A stretch of DNA of 64,000 bases from Prorocentrum cordatum. Its lineage: Eukaryota > Sar > Dinophyceae > Prorocentrales > Prorocentraceae. A model generated the notes under the pieces. It was given only the letters and a program-made list of their open reading frames with translations, was not told the origin of the DNA and did no database searches. Positions 42,375-52,924 of the stretch are shown here, in pieces. Each line of letters starts with the position of its first letter. Within the stretch, counting starts at the first letter, position 1. Position numbers and translations under genes: made by a program. The stretch lies in the NCBI GenBank assembly GCA_963575745.1, contig CAUYUJ010018726.1, forward strand, positions 523,075-587,074. The letters are read 5' to 3'.

Positions 42375-44165
42375 ATGAGCGATCGTCGCAGTTCTGGGGA
42401 CGCGCCCCCCAGAGGCCCGCCCAAACGCCCTCGGTACGCCTCACGCTCGGGCACGCCGCCCGCGCCGATTCCGGCACGGTGGAGCAATGTGCGGGCGGGC
42501 GTGCCAGCCACGAGTGTGGTCACCCACGCTCCTGTGATCCCATGTCTGGCTCCGGGCGCGTCCGCGAGCGGCTCACTGCCGAGATTCGTGCCGCTGGCGC
42601 AGCCGCGCGGGAGATCACCACACTGCATCCTTTCCCAAGGAGCCGGTCAGTTGGTGCAGCACCCCAGCCAGGAGGGCAACGTTGACATTGGAGCTAGTGG
42701 CGTCGATCTTCAAAGACGTGACTTCCCTAGGCCTCCACTTCCAGATGCTGGTCACACCAGGGGCTCCATCAACGCAGCTTTGTCCATAGCGGGCGACCCG
42801 GTGCGCCTCGCGAGTGCTCTGGGTGCTCTCAGACAAGATTTCTATGCGAATTCTTCCCGCGAGGCAGTCTCCCGCAAGCGGGCTGACGTGTGCAGATTGG
42901 CCGAGCAGGCGGCGTCGTCCATTCCGGACGTATCTGCGCCTTTCCCTCTGGTGGTCGCCGTCGTGCATGCGGTTGCTGCGGCTCTCAAGGGAGCTCGGTT
43001 CAAGTCTGCGGAACAATACCTCAACGAGCTGCGGCTCGAGCACATCGAACGCGGCGCACCTGTATCGCAGCAGCTCGCTCGGGTATTCGACCAGTGCAAG
43101 CGGTCAGTCCGACGAGGCATTGGCCCGAAGTCCAAGGCCGCTGAGTTGCGGGAAGACGGGCTTCGGCCGACTGATGTCTTGGAGTCGTTGCAAGGCATTT
43201 CTGGTCATGACTTGGCCTCGCCGTGGCGCGCCTGGGTGGTAGCCACGCGCTTCCTGCTCAGGGAGATCGAACTGGCGGCAGCAAGGCTTGCGCACGTCGA
43301 CTTTCCCTCGGCCGGGAGCGTGCGAATGCGCCTTCCCGTGTCGAAGACCGACACCTGGGGGGCTGGCGCGGCTGTCACACTGAAATGCACTTGTTTGCTG
43401 GGCCCCTTCGACAAGGTTTCGTGCCCCGTGCACATTTTGGTGGAGCACCTTGAGGCGCGACGTCGCGTCACTGGCACTCGCGCCCAGGACGCGCGCGAGC
43501 TGGAAGAGCCGCTTTTCCCAGACGTCGCCGGCGGCACGGTGTCCAAGGCCGCCGTCATCCAGGGTTGGCAACGCCTCGCGGTCGACGGGCACCCTGTGCT
43601 AGGAGGCCATTCTGCGAGACGGTCTGGCGCCAAACGTTACGCGCGATCCCTATGGCCGCTCTCAAGCATCCAGACGGTCGGACGCTGGGCTTCCTGCGCG
43701 GTGTTGGAATACGTTGAAGAGGCGCTGACTGAGTTGCCGCTCGACGGCCAGGGCCGCACCGCGAGCTCTTCTTCAGAGCCGCCTCCAGAGGCACAGCTCG
43801 AGCCACTTGCACGGCGCGTCGCCAACCTGGAGGCCTCGATGCAATCGCATGCAGAGGCACGGGGTCTACCGACCTCGCGGCTGCCGGAGGTCAAGATCTC
43901 CGCGCCTCCGGCAGGTTGGTCCCGATGGGTCCGGTCAGAGTCCTCCGGCACCATCCACGCCGTCGCGAGCCCGCCGGACACGCCGTTGCCGTCGTGGCGC
44001 ACCTGGTGCGGCTGGCGTTTCGGCTCGTCCGCGAGCCTTTCGACCTTCCTCAGCGAAGCGCCCGCGCCCGACGGAGCCAACCTCTGTCGAAAGTGCCCGT
44101 CGCCCTATCAATTTGCTCTCTCAGTCGCCGCGGCTTCGCCAGGTGGTGGAGATTGCGTCGCCTGA
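42375..44165 (+). CDS. Tyrosine recombinase (integrase) of the DIRS-like element
   Basis: An intact 596-residue frame from ATG 42375. Residues 1-130 are basic and Pro/Ser-rich; 140-240 are helical (SAM-like/core-binding region); the catalytic domain covers about 280-455. The full active set is visible: Arg 296 in LLREIELA, Lys 324 in VSKTDTWG, His 412 and Arg 415 in GGHSARRSGA, Trp 438 in VGRWAS and nucleophile Tyr 446 in LEYVEEAL. A C-terminal extension has WRTWCGWRF and NLCRKC, a possible zinc site. The enzyme would recombine circular cDNA at a B-A junction into target DNA. The 3' end overlaps the start of B1. It is the last gene of the element, as in Ngaro elements. Confidence 0.88.
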   Translation: MSDRRSSGDAPPRGPPKRPRYASRSGTPPAPIPARWSNVRAGVPATSVVTHAPVIPCLAPGASASGSLPRFVPLAQPRGRSPHCILSQGAGQLVQHPSQEGNVDIGASGVDLQRRDFPRPPLPDAGHTRGSINAALSIAGDPVRLASALGALRQDFYANSSREAVSRKRADVCRLAEQAASSIPDVSAPFPLVVAVVHAVAAALKGARFKSAEQYLNELRLEHIERGAPVSQQLARVFDQCKRSVRRGIGPKSKAAELREDGLRPTDVLESLQGISGHDLASPWRAWVVATRFLLREIELAAARLAHVDFPSAGSVRMRLPVSKTDTWGAGAAVTLKCTCLLGPFDKVSCPVHILVEHLEARRRVTGTRAQDARELEEPLFPDVAGGTVSKAAVIQGWQRLAVDGHPVLGGHSARRSGAKRYARSLWPLSSIQTVGRWASCAVLEYVEEALTELPLDGQGRTASSSSEPPPEAQLEPLARRVANLEASMQSHAEARGLPTSRLPEVKISAPPAGWSRWVRSESSGTIHAVASPPDTPLPSWRTWCGWRFGSSASLSTFLSEAPAPDGANLCRKCPSPYQFALSVAAASPGGGDCVA

Positions 44166-44747
44166 AGACTGAGGGCCGCCGCCGCTGGCGCGCTCCTGCT
44201 ACTCGCCTCCATGAGGCTGATGGTTCACGCCCCACGGGCCGGGATCATCTTCGGGTCTTCCCATCGCCTCCACGAGGCTGGCGGCCCACGCCCCAAGGGC
44301 CGGGGCCGCCTCTCGGGTTGCACCTTCGCCTCCACGAGGCTGGTGGTCCACGCCCCACGGGCCGGGACCACCTTGGTCTTCCCTTCGCCTCCACGAGGCT
44401 GGCGGCCCACGCCCCACGGGCCGGGGCCGCCTCCTGGGTTGCACCTTCGCCTCCACGAGGCTGGCGGTCCACGCCCCACGGGCTGGGCCGCCTCCCGGGT
44501 TCCCCCTTCGCGCCTCCACGAGGCTGATGGTCACGCCCCACGGGCTGGATTCATCTGCGGGGCTTCCCCCTTCGCCTCCACGAGGCCGGCCCCGCGGGCC
44601 CTCATCGTCCTGCGCGGTGCAGTCGTTTCACTCAGGCACAACGGACTTGCCGAGCACGCAGGACGCGGCGCACTGATGTACAAGAAAAGTGCCCGCCTAT
44701 CTCCTCAAGGGTGGCAGGGTGGGATTGCAGGAAGGGAAGTGCGTGTC
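44142..44747 (+). repeat. DIRS-like element internal repeat B1
   Basis: Matches B2 (44953-45566). It starts GGTGGTGGAGATTGCG inside the recombinase 3' end and ends GTGCGTGTC directly before A2. Its body is a tandem array of about 60 bp units containing CCTCCACGAGGCTGGCGG and CACGCCCCACGGGCC, roughly seven units at 44205-44590. Confidence 0.9.
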
Positions 44748-44929
44748 CGTTATTAACAGGTCAATTGAGGACAATTGCACTCCTAATGCATAATTGGTGG
44801 GTGGCTTATCTCATTGTGTATCCACCTTGCCCCATCATATATTCTTGTATCCTGCTCCCTGCGCTCCTATGCCAGATTGTTGTTCGACGCAGCCACGCGG
44901 ATCGAACTCGATACTCTTTGCTTTTTCCC
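44748..44929 (+). repeat. DIRS-like element internal repeat A2
   Basis: 182 bp copy of A1. The B1-A2 junction GTGTC-CGTT-ATTAAC is the sequence expected at the joined ends of the circular form. Confidence 0.9.
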
Positions 44930-44952
44930 GCCCGCCCTCCCGCAATGGGAGT

Positions 44953-45566
44953 GGTGGTGGAGATTGCGTCGCCTGAAGACTGAGGGCCGCCGCCGCTGGC
45001 GCGCTCCTGCTACTCGCCTCCATGGGGCTGATGGTTCACGCCCCACGGGCCGGGATCATCTTCGGGTCTTCCCATCGCCTCCACGAGGCTGGCGGCCCAC
45101 GCCCCAAGGGCCGGGGCCGCCTCTCGGGCTGCACCTTCGCCTCCACGAGGCTGGTGGTCCACGCCCCACGGGCCGGGACCACCTTGGTCTTCCCTTCGCC
45201 TCCACGAGGCTGGCGGCCCACGCCCCACGGGCCGGGGCCGCCTCCTGGGTTGCACCTTCGCCTCCACGAGGCTGGCGGTCCACGCCCCACGGGCTGGCCC
45301 GCCTCCCGGGTTCCCCCTTCGCGCCTCCACGAGGCTGATGGTCACGCCCCACGGGCTGTATTCATCTGCGGGGCTTCTCCCTTCGCCTCCACGAGGCCGG
45401 CGGTTGGGCCCAACGGGCCCTCGTCGTCCTGCGCGGTGCAGTCGTTTCACTCAGGCACAACGGACTTGCCGAGCACGCAGGACGCGGCGCACTGATGTAC
45501 AAGAAAAGTGCCCGCCTATCTCCTCAAGGGTGGCAGGGTGGGATTGCAGGAAGGGAAGTGCGTGTC
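44953..45566 (+). repeat. DIRS-like element right repeat B2
   Basis: Copy of B1 with a few substitutions and a small indel near 45405-45415. It ends GTGCGTGTC at 45566, followed directly by GTTGATGTTGATGATGG of the microsatellite flank. This marks the right end of the element. Confidence 0.9.
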
Positions 45567-45610
45567 GTTGATGTTGATGATGGTGGTGATGATGGAGGCG
45601 GCGAAGATGA

Positions 45611-45642
<32 letters not shown>

Positions 45643-46445
45643 ATGATGATCATGTTGTTGATGCTGGCGATGATGATGGTGATGATCATGCTGATGCTGA
45701 TGATGGTGCGCATGATGACGATGCTGATGATGCTGGTGATGATGATGATGATGGTGGTGCTGCTGCTGGTGATGATGATGCTGATGCTGATGCTGATGCT
45801 GATGCTGAACATGATGAGGATGATGGTGCGCATGCTGATGCTGATGACGCTGATGCCGTTGATGACGCTGGTGCTGACAATGCTGATGATGACGATGATA
45901 CTGATGCTGATGCTACTGTCGAGGTTATGATGGTGATCTCGATGATTATCATTAGTATTGTTATTATGATGTTGCGGATGATGATTTTGGTGGTGGCGAT
46001 CATGATGTTGTTGATGTTGGTGGTGATGATGCTGCTAATGATGATGTTGATGATGATGAGGGTAGTGATGATGCGTTGCTGATGACGGTGCTGATGATGA
46101 TGGTGGTGATGATGGTGGTGGCCAGAGGTAGTGATGATTCTTAGGATGGCGGTGACGATGCTTAGTATTCAGATTATGGTGGTATGGTGGTGATGATTCT
46201 GACTAGGATGTCAGTTCCTTCTGCAAACGGCGACGGCGATGATGGTGACACTGTGGATGTTGATGATGGCGGCGGCGATGATGATGATGATGCTGATGAT
46301 GACGATAATTGCGATGTTGATGGTGGTGATGTTGATGATGATTGTGATGATGATGATGGTGATGATGATGATGATACTGATGATACTGATGATGTTGATG
46401 ATGCTGATGATGATGATGCTGGTGATGGTGGTGATGATGATGAGG
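45567..46445. repeat. (GAT)/(GGT) trinucleotide microsatellite, target of the DIRS-like insertion
   Basis: Nearly 900 bp of GATGATGGTGATGCT-type repeats, degenerate, reading as poly-Asp/Met/Val in the three + frames and Ile/Ser or His on the minus strand. The simple sequence left of 37004 (GACGACGACGATGGGGGTGG) is of the same kind, which suggests one array split by the element. Confidence 0.9.
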
Positions 46446-48027
46446 TGGAGAAAAGGGATGGATGGATGGAGTGAGTGAGGGAGGGATGATGATGAAGAGG
46501 GGCACGGGGAATCTGAGGAGGGGGTGGGTGAGGGTGTGGTGGTGGTGGAGAAAGAAGAGGATTCAGTGCTGACCACTTTGGGAATGATGCGGATATGTAT
46601 GAGAATGTCGGGAATGGTGGTAATGATGATTGCGATGACGGTCACGATGATGTTTACGATAATGGGAAAGTGCAACAGCAGGTCGAGGGGATGGAGAAGA
46701 ACGAGGCGGACGGGGATGAGGTTCAGGGGGTGGGGAGGACGCTGGTTTGGATGATGATAGTGAGATTGGGAATGAGGAGGAGGTGGAGCAGGAGGAGGAG
46801 GAGGAGGAGGAGAAAGAAGAGTGCGGAATGGCCAGCGTTCTTCTCGCCCTCCTCGCCCTGGATATGTTTTTTTGCTATCGCCCGCCACGCCCTTCGTGGG
46901 GGTCCTGCTCGGTGGCACGCCGCCCGTCAGGCATGCACCCCTTTCCGCCTCCTTCTCGTCCTCCTGCACCCCTCCTACCTCCTCCCTCCTTCTGCCCGTA
47001 GGCAATTAAGAGCTGACCTCCCCGCGCCCCCGTTTTTGGACCCCCTCCCGGCTCTGGGACTGATCCACCCCACCCCCGAGACGTTCGAATTCACCGCGTT
47101 TTATTTCCAGCTCTATCGGCTCGCTCACCAAGAGACCAAAGCCCGCGCCATGCCGTTTTGTGACAATGATGCTCGCTCGCTCGCTCGTGCGGCACTTCCA
47201 GCTGTCGAAATGCCCCTCGGTGATCAACGCCGAAGGTGGCCACGCCCCCAGAGGCGGTAGGTGGGGAAGACACGCGTCCCCCCAGACGCTCCAACCTCCT
47301 CCCTCCTTCTCTTTCTCCCTCCTCCTCCTCCTCCTCCTTCTCCTCCTCGTCGTCCTCCTCCCTCTTTCTCCCCTTTCTCCACGCCCTCTTCTTGGACTCC
47401 GCGTTCAACTTGGAGCGGCACAGGGACCATTAGGGTGGCGCCTGTGCGGGCATATGTAGCCCGCACGAGTCGATATGCGCACACATCCCGAACATGTCCA
47501 CGATCGAATCTTGCTGCTGGTCGTCGTCGTTGTTGCCTTTCTTATCCTCCTCCTCCTCCTTCTTCATCTCTTTCACCTCCGACTTGTCCTTGCGAGTCTG
47601 GCTCGCCGTTGTCGTTGTTAACCTGCGCGGCCCCTTATCATTCCCCTCTTTATTTCTTTGCTTCTCCTCGTCATTCGCCTCGTCATCGTCGTTCTCCCTC
47701 TCATTATCCTCCTCCTCCTCCCCCTCCCCTCACCGCCTATCATCTTTTGACTTATATATAGATTCGTTCCTTCTCATCTCCTGCTGCTGCTTCTCCTCCT
47801 TTCCCCTCCTCGTTCTTTCCCCTACCCCCCCTGCTGCTGATCCTCCTTTTGGTGGTCCTCATTATCCTTCTTCCGCAGTCCTCCCAATCTTGATCGTCCA
47901 CCTTCCACCCTCCCCTTCATTCTCCTCCCCCTCCTGCTTTTCGTCGTCTTTCTTAATCGCTACTTGTCATAGCCATTTGGTTTAAGTTTTGGCCTATAGC
48001 CTTTCCTCTGGGGTCCAGCCTCTGATC
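46446..48027. other. Low-complexity region upstream of the cold-shock gene
   Basis: GAGGAG purine tract at 46780-46815, CTCCTC pyrimidine tracts at 47300-47390 and 47530-47570, and pyrimidine-rich DNA up to 47970. Frames are compositional. The last 50 bp before 48028 could be the 5' untranslated region of the next gene, with pyrimidine-rich sequence suitable for a splice acceptor. No spliced-leader remnant is visible. Confidence 0.5.
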
Positions 48028-48321
48028 ATGTCGAGCAGCGGAACGATCAAGAAGTTTTTCACCGACAAGGGGTTCGGGTTCATCACGCCAGACGATGGCT
48101 CTGAAGATGTGTTTGTCCACGTGAAGGACAACGGTGGCGACGACAACTTTGCTAATGTGAACCCAGGTGATGCCGTCCGGTACGATGCCGAGTGGGATGA
48201 CCGTAAAGGCAAGTACAAAGCCGCGAATGTCACTGGATCCACCATTGGTGGTGGCGGAGGAGGCGGCGGCTGGGGCAAGGGCGGGGGCAAGGGTGGCGGC
48301 AAAGGCTACAGCCCATGGTGA
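48028..48321 (+). CDS. Cold-shock-domain RNA-binding protein, glycine-rich
   Basis: ATG at 48028 gives 97 residues. The cold-shock domain spans about residues 1-68: [19 protein letters not shown] holds RNP1 (KGFGFI) and DVFVHVKD holds RNP2 (VFVHV). [24 protein letters not shown] completes the five-stranded OB fold. The C-terminal 30 residues are Gly/Lys-rich ([17 protein letters not shown]), a common nucleic-acid-binding tail in algal and dinoflagellate family members. It would bind single-stranded RNA or DNA, probably acting as an RNA chaperone. The ATG is preferred because upstream residues are outside the domain. No intron is needed. It is the only short complete host-like gene in the window; whether it is a retrocopy cannot be judged, as no poly-A tail or spliced-leader relic is visible. 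Confidence 0.92.
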   Translation: MSSSGTIKKFFTDKGFGFITPDDGSEDVFVHVKDNGGDDNFANVNPGDAVRYDAEWDDRKGKYKAANVTGSTIGGGGGGGGWGKGGGKGGGKGYSPW

Positions 48322-48354
48322 TGGACAGCTGCTGAGCCCGCGCGCGCGCCAGCA

Positions 48355-48635
48355 ACCCCGCCTTATCCCTTCTTCTTCCTCTCTTCTCCTGCTCCTCGTC
48401 CCTCCTTCCCTCCTTCCCTCTCTCGTCCCTCCTCACTTCTCCTCCCTCCTCCTACTACTTCTCGTCCTCCTCCTCCTGCTCCTTCTGCTCATGCTGCTCC
48501 TCCTCCTGATCCCTTCTCCTACCTCCTCCTCCTCCTGCTCCTCCTGCTCATGCTGCTCCTCCTCCTCCTCCTCCTCCTCCTGATCCCTCCTCCTCCTTCT
48601 CCTCCTCCTCCTCCTCCCTTCTTCTCTTCCTCCCC
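48355..48635. repeat. CTCCTC/CTGCTC pyrimidine tract 3' of the cold-shock gene
   Basis: C/T-rich with CTCCTCCTC and TCATGCTGCTCC repeated twice (about 48488 and 48548). It starts some 30 bp after the gene's stop. Confidence 0.85.
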
Positions 48636-51604
48636 GCCTCACTAGCTGCGCGGCGCTCTTCACGGCCGCCGGCGAATCAATGGGAGAGCCGTCGAGGAAC
48701 TATTGAGCTTTGCGCGGCATTCGCCTACAGCTTGGGCACTGCCTCGATGCAACTGGCAAAGGGTATCTGCCCGCCCAGACCTTGCGATAGTTGGCCCGGA
48801 GGCCTCCAGATGGGATGTTATCAACATTGTGGATGAGAAATGCTGTTGCTGCTGCCACCTCGCTCTCTCTCTCTCTCTCTTTGTCCATGCTCCCCCCCCG
48901 TAACTGATGCTATGCTGCGCCATCTTTACCGCCAGACCGTCCTACGGTGACACAAGCCAGGGCGCTCTCGGCCCATCTCTCTCTCTCTCTCTCTCTTTTC
49001 TCGTGAGCGCTCGACTGGGTTCGATGCCTCATCCTCAGGAGGAAAAGGTTTCGGAGGTTTGCACATGTTTCCAGATGCATTCGGAGCCTTTCGGGATTTT
49101 CTCAGGATTCTGCAGGAGCGGCGGCAGGAGGAAAAGGAGGAGCAGGAGGATGGAATGTGGAGGAGGGTGAAGAAGGGGGGAGGACGTGGACGGGTTAACG
49201 GGGGGGCACTTACTCTCCTCCTTCTTCTTGCTTGTTCCGCTCCACCAGCTGGTCCAGCCCGTTTCGCCAGAGACATGAACGCTTTCCGCCCCTGGCTATT
49301 CATCCCCCTCTTCGCTCTTGTCTATACTTTTCCCAGCCCTCCTGTGTTGGGTTCTCGTTCCGAATAGGAGACCATGTTTCACCCCCTTGCGAAAATGGAC
49401 GTTACGGGGGTGGGGGGGTGGCTGGAGGGGCCAGCAAAGTCAGGATTCGCGCTGGCGCGGTCTGGGATTGTTGAGGAATGGCAAATTTCCAGACGGCGTT
49501 GGCGCGAATCGTGACGTTACCGGGGGGCGGGGCGGGGCCGGTAATGGGCGCAATCGCGAATGACAAGAAGGGGGATCTAGAGCGGTGTTGCCTCTTCCTG
49601 TCCTTCTTCCCGCTTCTCCTCCTCTCTGTCCTCCTGTCTCCTACTGCCTCCTACCTCGTCCTACCTGAAGGCTCCCTTGTGGGCTGCGCACTACAAAACT
49701 CTCGCGACTTTGGTGTGCTCCTGGGGGATCAGCGTGGTGTGGGCCAGCGCAGATTTTGATTCGACCTCGCCATCCCTGGGGCGGCTGCGACATGCGACAC
49801 CGTCGCTACTTTCATGTACCCCTGGGGAGTGCAGAGTTGTGCGGGCCAGCGCGGATCCAGATTGGGCCACCCTCGGACAAGTACGGAGGAATCTGGCCAG
49901 ACAGCCAAGAGGCATTTTGGCAGGTGCATCGTCCCGAGGCCGCGGTTGCGGAACCAGTGCCCTGTAGATTACGGGACATGTTCGCACACTCGTACCGGAC
50001 TGCAGGCTAGTCATTGCTACGGCGAGGGTGTTGGTTAAGGAATGCGCTCAAGAGGCTGCAGACCCTGGAGGACTGGATTCCTTATCTGATGAGGGTGGCG
50101 GCGATTTACATGACCAATACACGATCAATAATACATTGTCTGGAATCCGCTACGGATTCCAGACCATGGATTCTTTATCCAGTGGTTCCTTATCCAATGC
50201 CCTCACCATACGTGTTGGGCCGGAAGTCCGTGGTTTTTGGTTCAAGCTACACATCAGCGCATCAGGTCCTCGCATCTTCTCAAGGCCGACCGTTGGGTCT
50301 GCGAAGCTCGAGGCGTGGACCGCGCAACATGGCATGTGACCAGGGCAACGTGGGCTGAATCTGGCAGCACGCATGTAGTATCACATCACCCCAACGTGGA
50401 CCCCACATGTGGGCGCAACCGCATCAGCAAAGCCGGTAGATCTCGGATCACGTAGTCTTTTTATGAGCAGACATGACGAGGCAATAACCAAGTATGAATT
50501 ATGATAAAATCATATCAGCGGAATTCAAAGCAACGGTCAGATCTGCATCAGCCACGTCAGCAAAACCGACAGAGCGGTCGAAACATTCAATCCACATGAC
50601 GTTGTGAATATGGAAGAACGCGCCATGCTCATTCATGTGGTGGGAACGCATCAATCACAACAGACACACGGATAACAATTATTCACTGCGTGTAGCTCAC
50701 CATATATGCATCTACTAGCATGGACCTGTCCGCCGTGAGTGTCCAGGCGCAAGAGTTTTAGAATATAAGCGGGTTTAAATAGCGGCGGTTAGGGAGTGAA
50801 TCTCATTGTGGATGAGTTGGAGTGTGAATGAGTCTCAGTAGTACGAGCGCGTCTCTGCGCATGAGCCTGGGGCCTTCTGGGGCCTCCTGAAACCTCCTGG
50901 GGCTTCCTGTGTGAATAGAACCGTGTAGTACCCTCATATATACTCCTTATACTCACCTCTCCTGCGCCTGGCCGTTTGGGCTCAGGTATTGGGACAGATC
51001 GATCAGACCTTTGATCGTGCAGGAGGAAAAGATATCCATGTTTCCCTCCTTCCCTCTACCAACGGATCAGGGGTTCTGTACCCTTGTACTTCAACCCCAT
51101 ACACAGGTTATCAGCCCTTTAAAGCTCACAGTTCATCGAACCCCGCGTCGCGATCTCGCACGCGGCCTCGATGGAACCCAAGCGGCGCATGCGCCGTAAG
51201 GGGTCCATCGGGGCCTCGCGTCCGAGCTCTCCGACGGCGCGACGGCTCGGTGATGAGTTGGAGAGCCTTAGTGCGGACTGTGTTGGTGTCCCAGGTACCC
51301 CCCCCCCAGCTCCGACGGACCCGAGGCGCGGCTAGCTGCTGAACTTCACCGCAACGCCGCCCGCGGGGGGACAGGAGAAGGAGTAGGAGCAGGTAGTAAG
51401 GAGTTCCACACGCCTACCTTCGATCCTCCATCTCCTCCTCCGTCGGGAGCAATCCCAACTGCGTCGGGCGAGAGCCTCGCTGGTCCTGATACTCCAGGGC
51501 GCTTTCGCGCTAACCGCCGATGGACTTCAGGTGCTGGCACCACCAGCCCTGCGACCGTTCCTGTCGCGGAGCACGTTGCCACCTTCGAGGAACTCAGTAG
51601 ACCA
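48636..51604. other. Intergenic, with short CT tracts and a diverged tandem pair
   Basis: (CT)n runs at about 48866-48883 and 48978-49002. A purine tract at 49110-49190. A diverged ~100 bp tandem pair at about 49719-49790 and 49818-49885 (GGGCCAGCGCAGATTTTGATT versus GGGCCAGCGCGGATCCAGATT). 50450-50950 is moderately AT-rich with no gene. Frames are short and unrecognised. Confidence 0.4.
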
Positions 51605-52878
51605 GTGGCGGCGCAGCCGCAGACGCAGTACCCCAAGGTATCATCTCATGCGACACCGCACACACACGGCCCTAGCCGCAGCTCGTCCTCGCGTAACCGT
51701 CGTGGGACCCCAGGCCCATACGGCGAAAGTAGGTCGAGCCCGCGTGCTGCCTCGCAGAGGCCATGCACTCCTCGCGAGAGGGTGCAGAGCGGAGCCTCCC
51801 CGTCGATGGCAGCACGGCTCTACAACCAGCGCGTCCTTCCCGTCCTCAGCTACTTGCAGCAGCTCGCGATGACGCCGAGGCTGCTCACCAAGGAGGCGTG
51901 GGCAATCGCCAAGTTCTGGCACGTCCCGCCCCAGTCCATGGCGGGGGGCGACTACCTCGCCATCGGCGCGTGGGCGACGGGCCTTCGCACACGCTCGATA
52001 AGGGCGGCAGGTCTGGCGGCCACGATGCGCGCGGCCCACGCGACGGTTTCGAATTGGCAGCAGCTTTTCGCATGGCTCCGCGACCAGCTCGACATCGTGA
52101 CGCTGCTCGCCGTCGGCCTGGGGCAGTTCCCCCCGTCCTTCTGGAGGACGAAGCCCATCGCCATGGGGCTCGCCGAAGCGCGCGAGGGCTTCGTGAGTGA
52201 TCGCGCGCTCGCTCGCCATGCTGGCCCCGCCTGGGCAGCTCTCCGACAGGCCGAAGCGCAGGCTTCGGTGTCGGGCGGGCGGGTGCGTGCCCAGAAGACA
52301 TTGCATGCTGCGCTGCGCCCCCCCTCCACCCTGACCCCTTCCATCTCCTAATCATGCGTGGGATGAGGGCGTGGGGGCTCGAGGTTGCTAGTGACGCCGG
52401 TGTGGGCGCCGCCTCTGCCCGTGAACGCTGGCCCCCTCTGCGTGAGCTCCTAAAGAGGGTGGCGCCAGCATGTCAGAGTGCCGTCCTGAAGACAATCTCA
52501 GGGGCGTGGCTGACCTCGGCACGGCTGCACGTGCAGGATGGCGTACACCCATGCAAATCTCGGTGCCGTGAGCCCCCGCTTGTCCCTGCCCTCGATACCT
52601 TCTCTCACTACCTCCAGTGTGATGTTCTCTGGGGCGTCGCCGATCCCCAGGGTTCGCTGCCTCCCTGTTGGCCCTGTTGCCTCAGAGCGCGAATGGGTCT
52701 CAATGGAGCCCCATCGATGCTGTGTGTTGGGGCGATGGTGATGGCTTATCATATCTACAACACTGTCCGTGTTAGCGTTCCGCCGCCCGCTGATGAGGAG
52801 TGGGATGGCTGTCTTTACGAAATTCGACGTGTTGCACTCGCTCTCGTCGAGCTCGCAAGGACTCGGGAGGCTCCGTAG
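51605..52878 (+). pseudogene. LINE 3' fragment: RT C-terminal region, frameshifted
   Basis: Frame 51605-52351 reads MAARLYNQRVLPVLSYLQQL, KEAWAIAKFWHVPPQSM, IGAWATGLRTRSIRAAG, the region downstream of the RT palm seen in dinoflagellate LINEs. At a seven-C run (52318-52324) the frame changes, and the reading continues in the next frame through PLHPDPFHLLIMRG to 52878 with LKTISGAWLTSARLHVQDGV, then CKSRC and FSHYLQCDVLW, a Cys/His block equivalent to the finger after RT. Upstream palm motifs are absent, so this is 5' truncated. It belongs to a family different from or much diverged from the LINE at the left edge. Confidence 0.6.
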
Positions 52879-52924
52879 GTCTCTGCGGCGCCCGTGTGGA
52901 CCCTCCTTGAGTACGAACGACAAA

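Larger units (their letters stand above)
37004..45566 (+). mobile_element. DIRS-order tyrosine-recombinase retrotransposon with split direct repeats
   Basis: The complete architecture is visible: A1 (37004-37185), gag (37257-38736), RT/RNase H (38595-41120), tyrosine recombinase (42375-44165), then B1 (44142-44747), A2 (44748-44929) and B2 (44953-45566). A1/A2 are both 182 bp and nearly identical; B1/B2 are about 610 bp and nearly identical apart from small changes. This A1-ORFs-B1-A2-B2 plan is that of split-direct-repeat DIRS elements (PAT-like and Ngaro-like), and the gene order gag, RT-RNase H, YR fits Ngaro/DIRS. I see no DAM-type methyltransferase domain. The only obvious lesion is a gag frameshift. 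High repeat identity implies recent activity. Confidence 0.88.

Noticed and set aside
37004-45566. Reading A1 and A2 as LTRs of a Gypsy-type element
   Set aside because: A2 is followed by B2 and preceded by B1, there is a tyrosine recombinase rather than a DDE integrase, no aspartic protease is visible, and no target duplication flanks the element.
45495-46474. Poly-Asp and poly-Met open frames on + and poly-Ser/Ile frames on minus
   Set aside because: Pure products of the GAT/GGT microsatellite.
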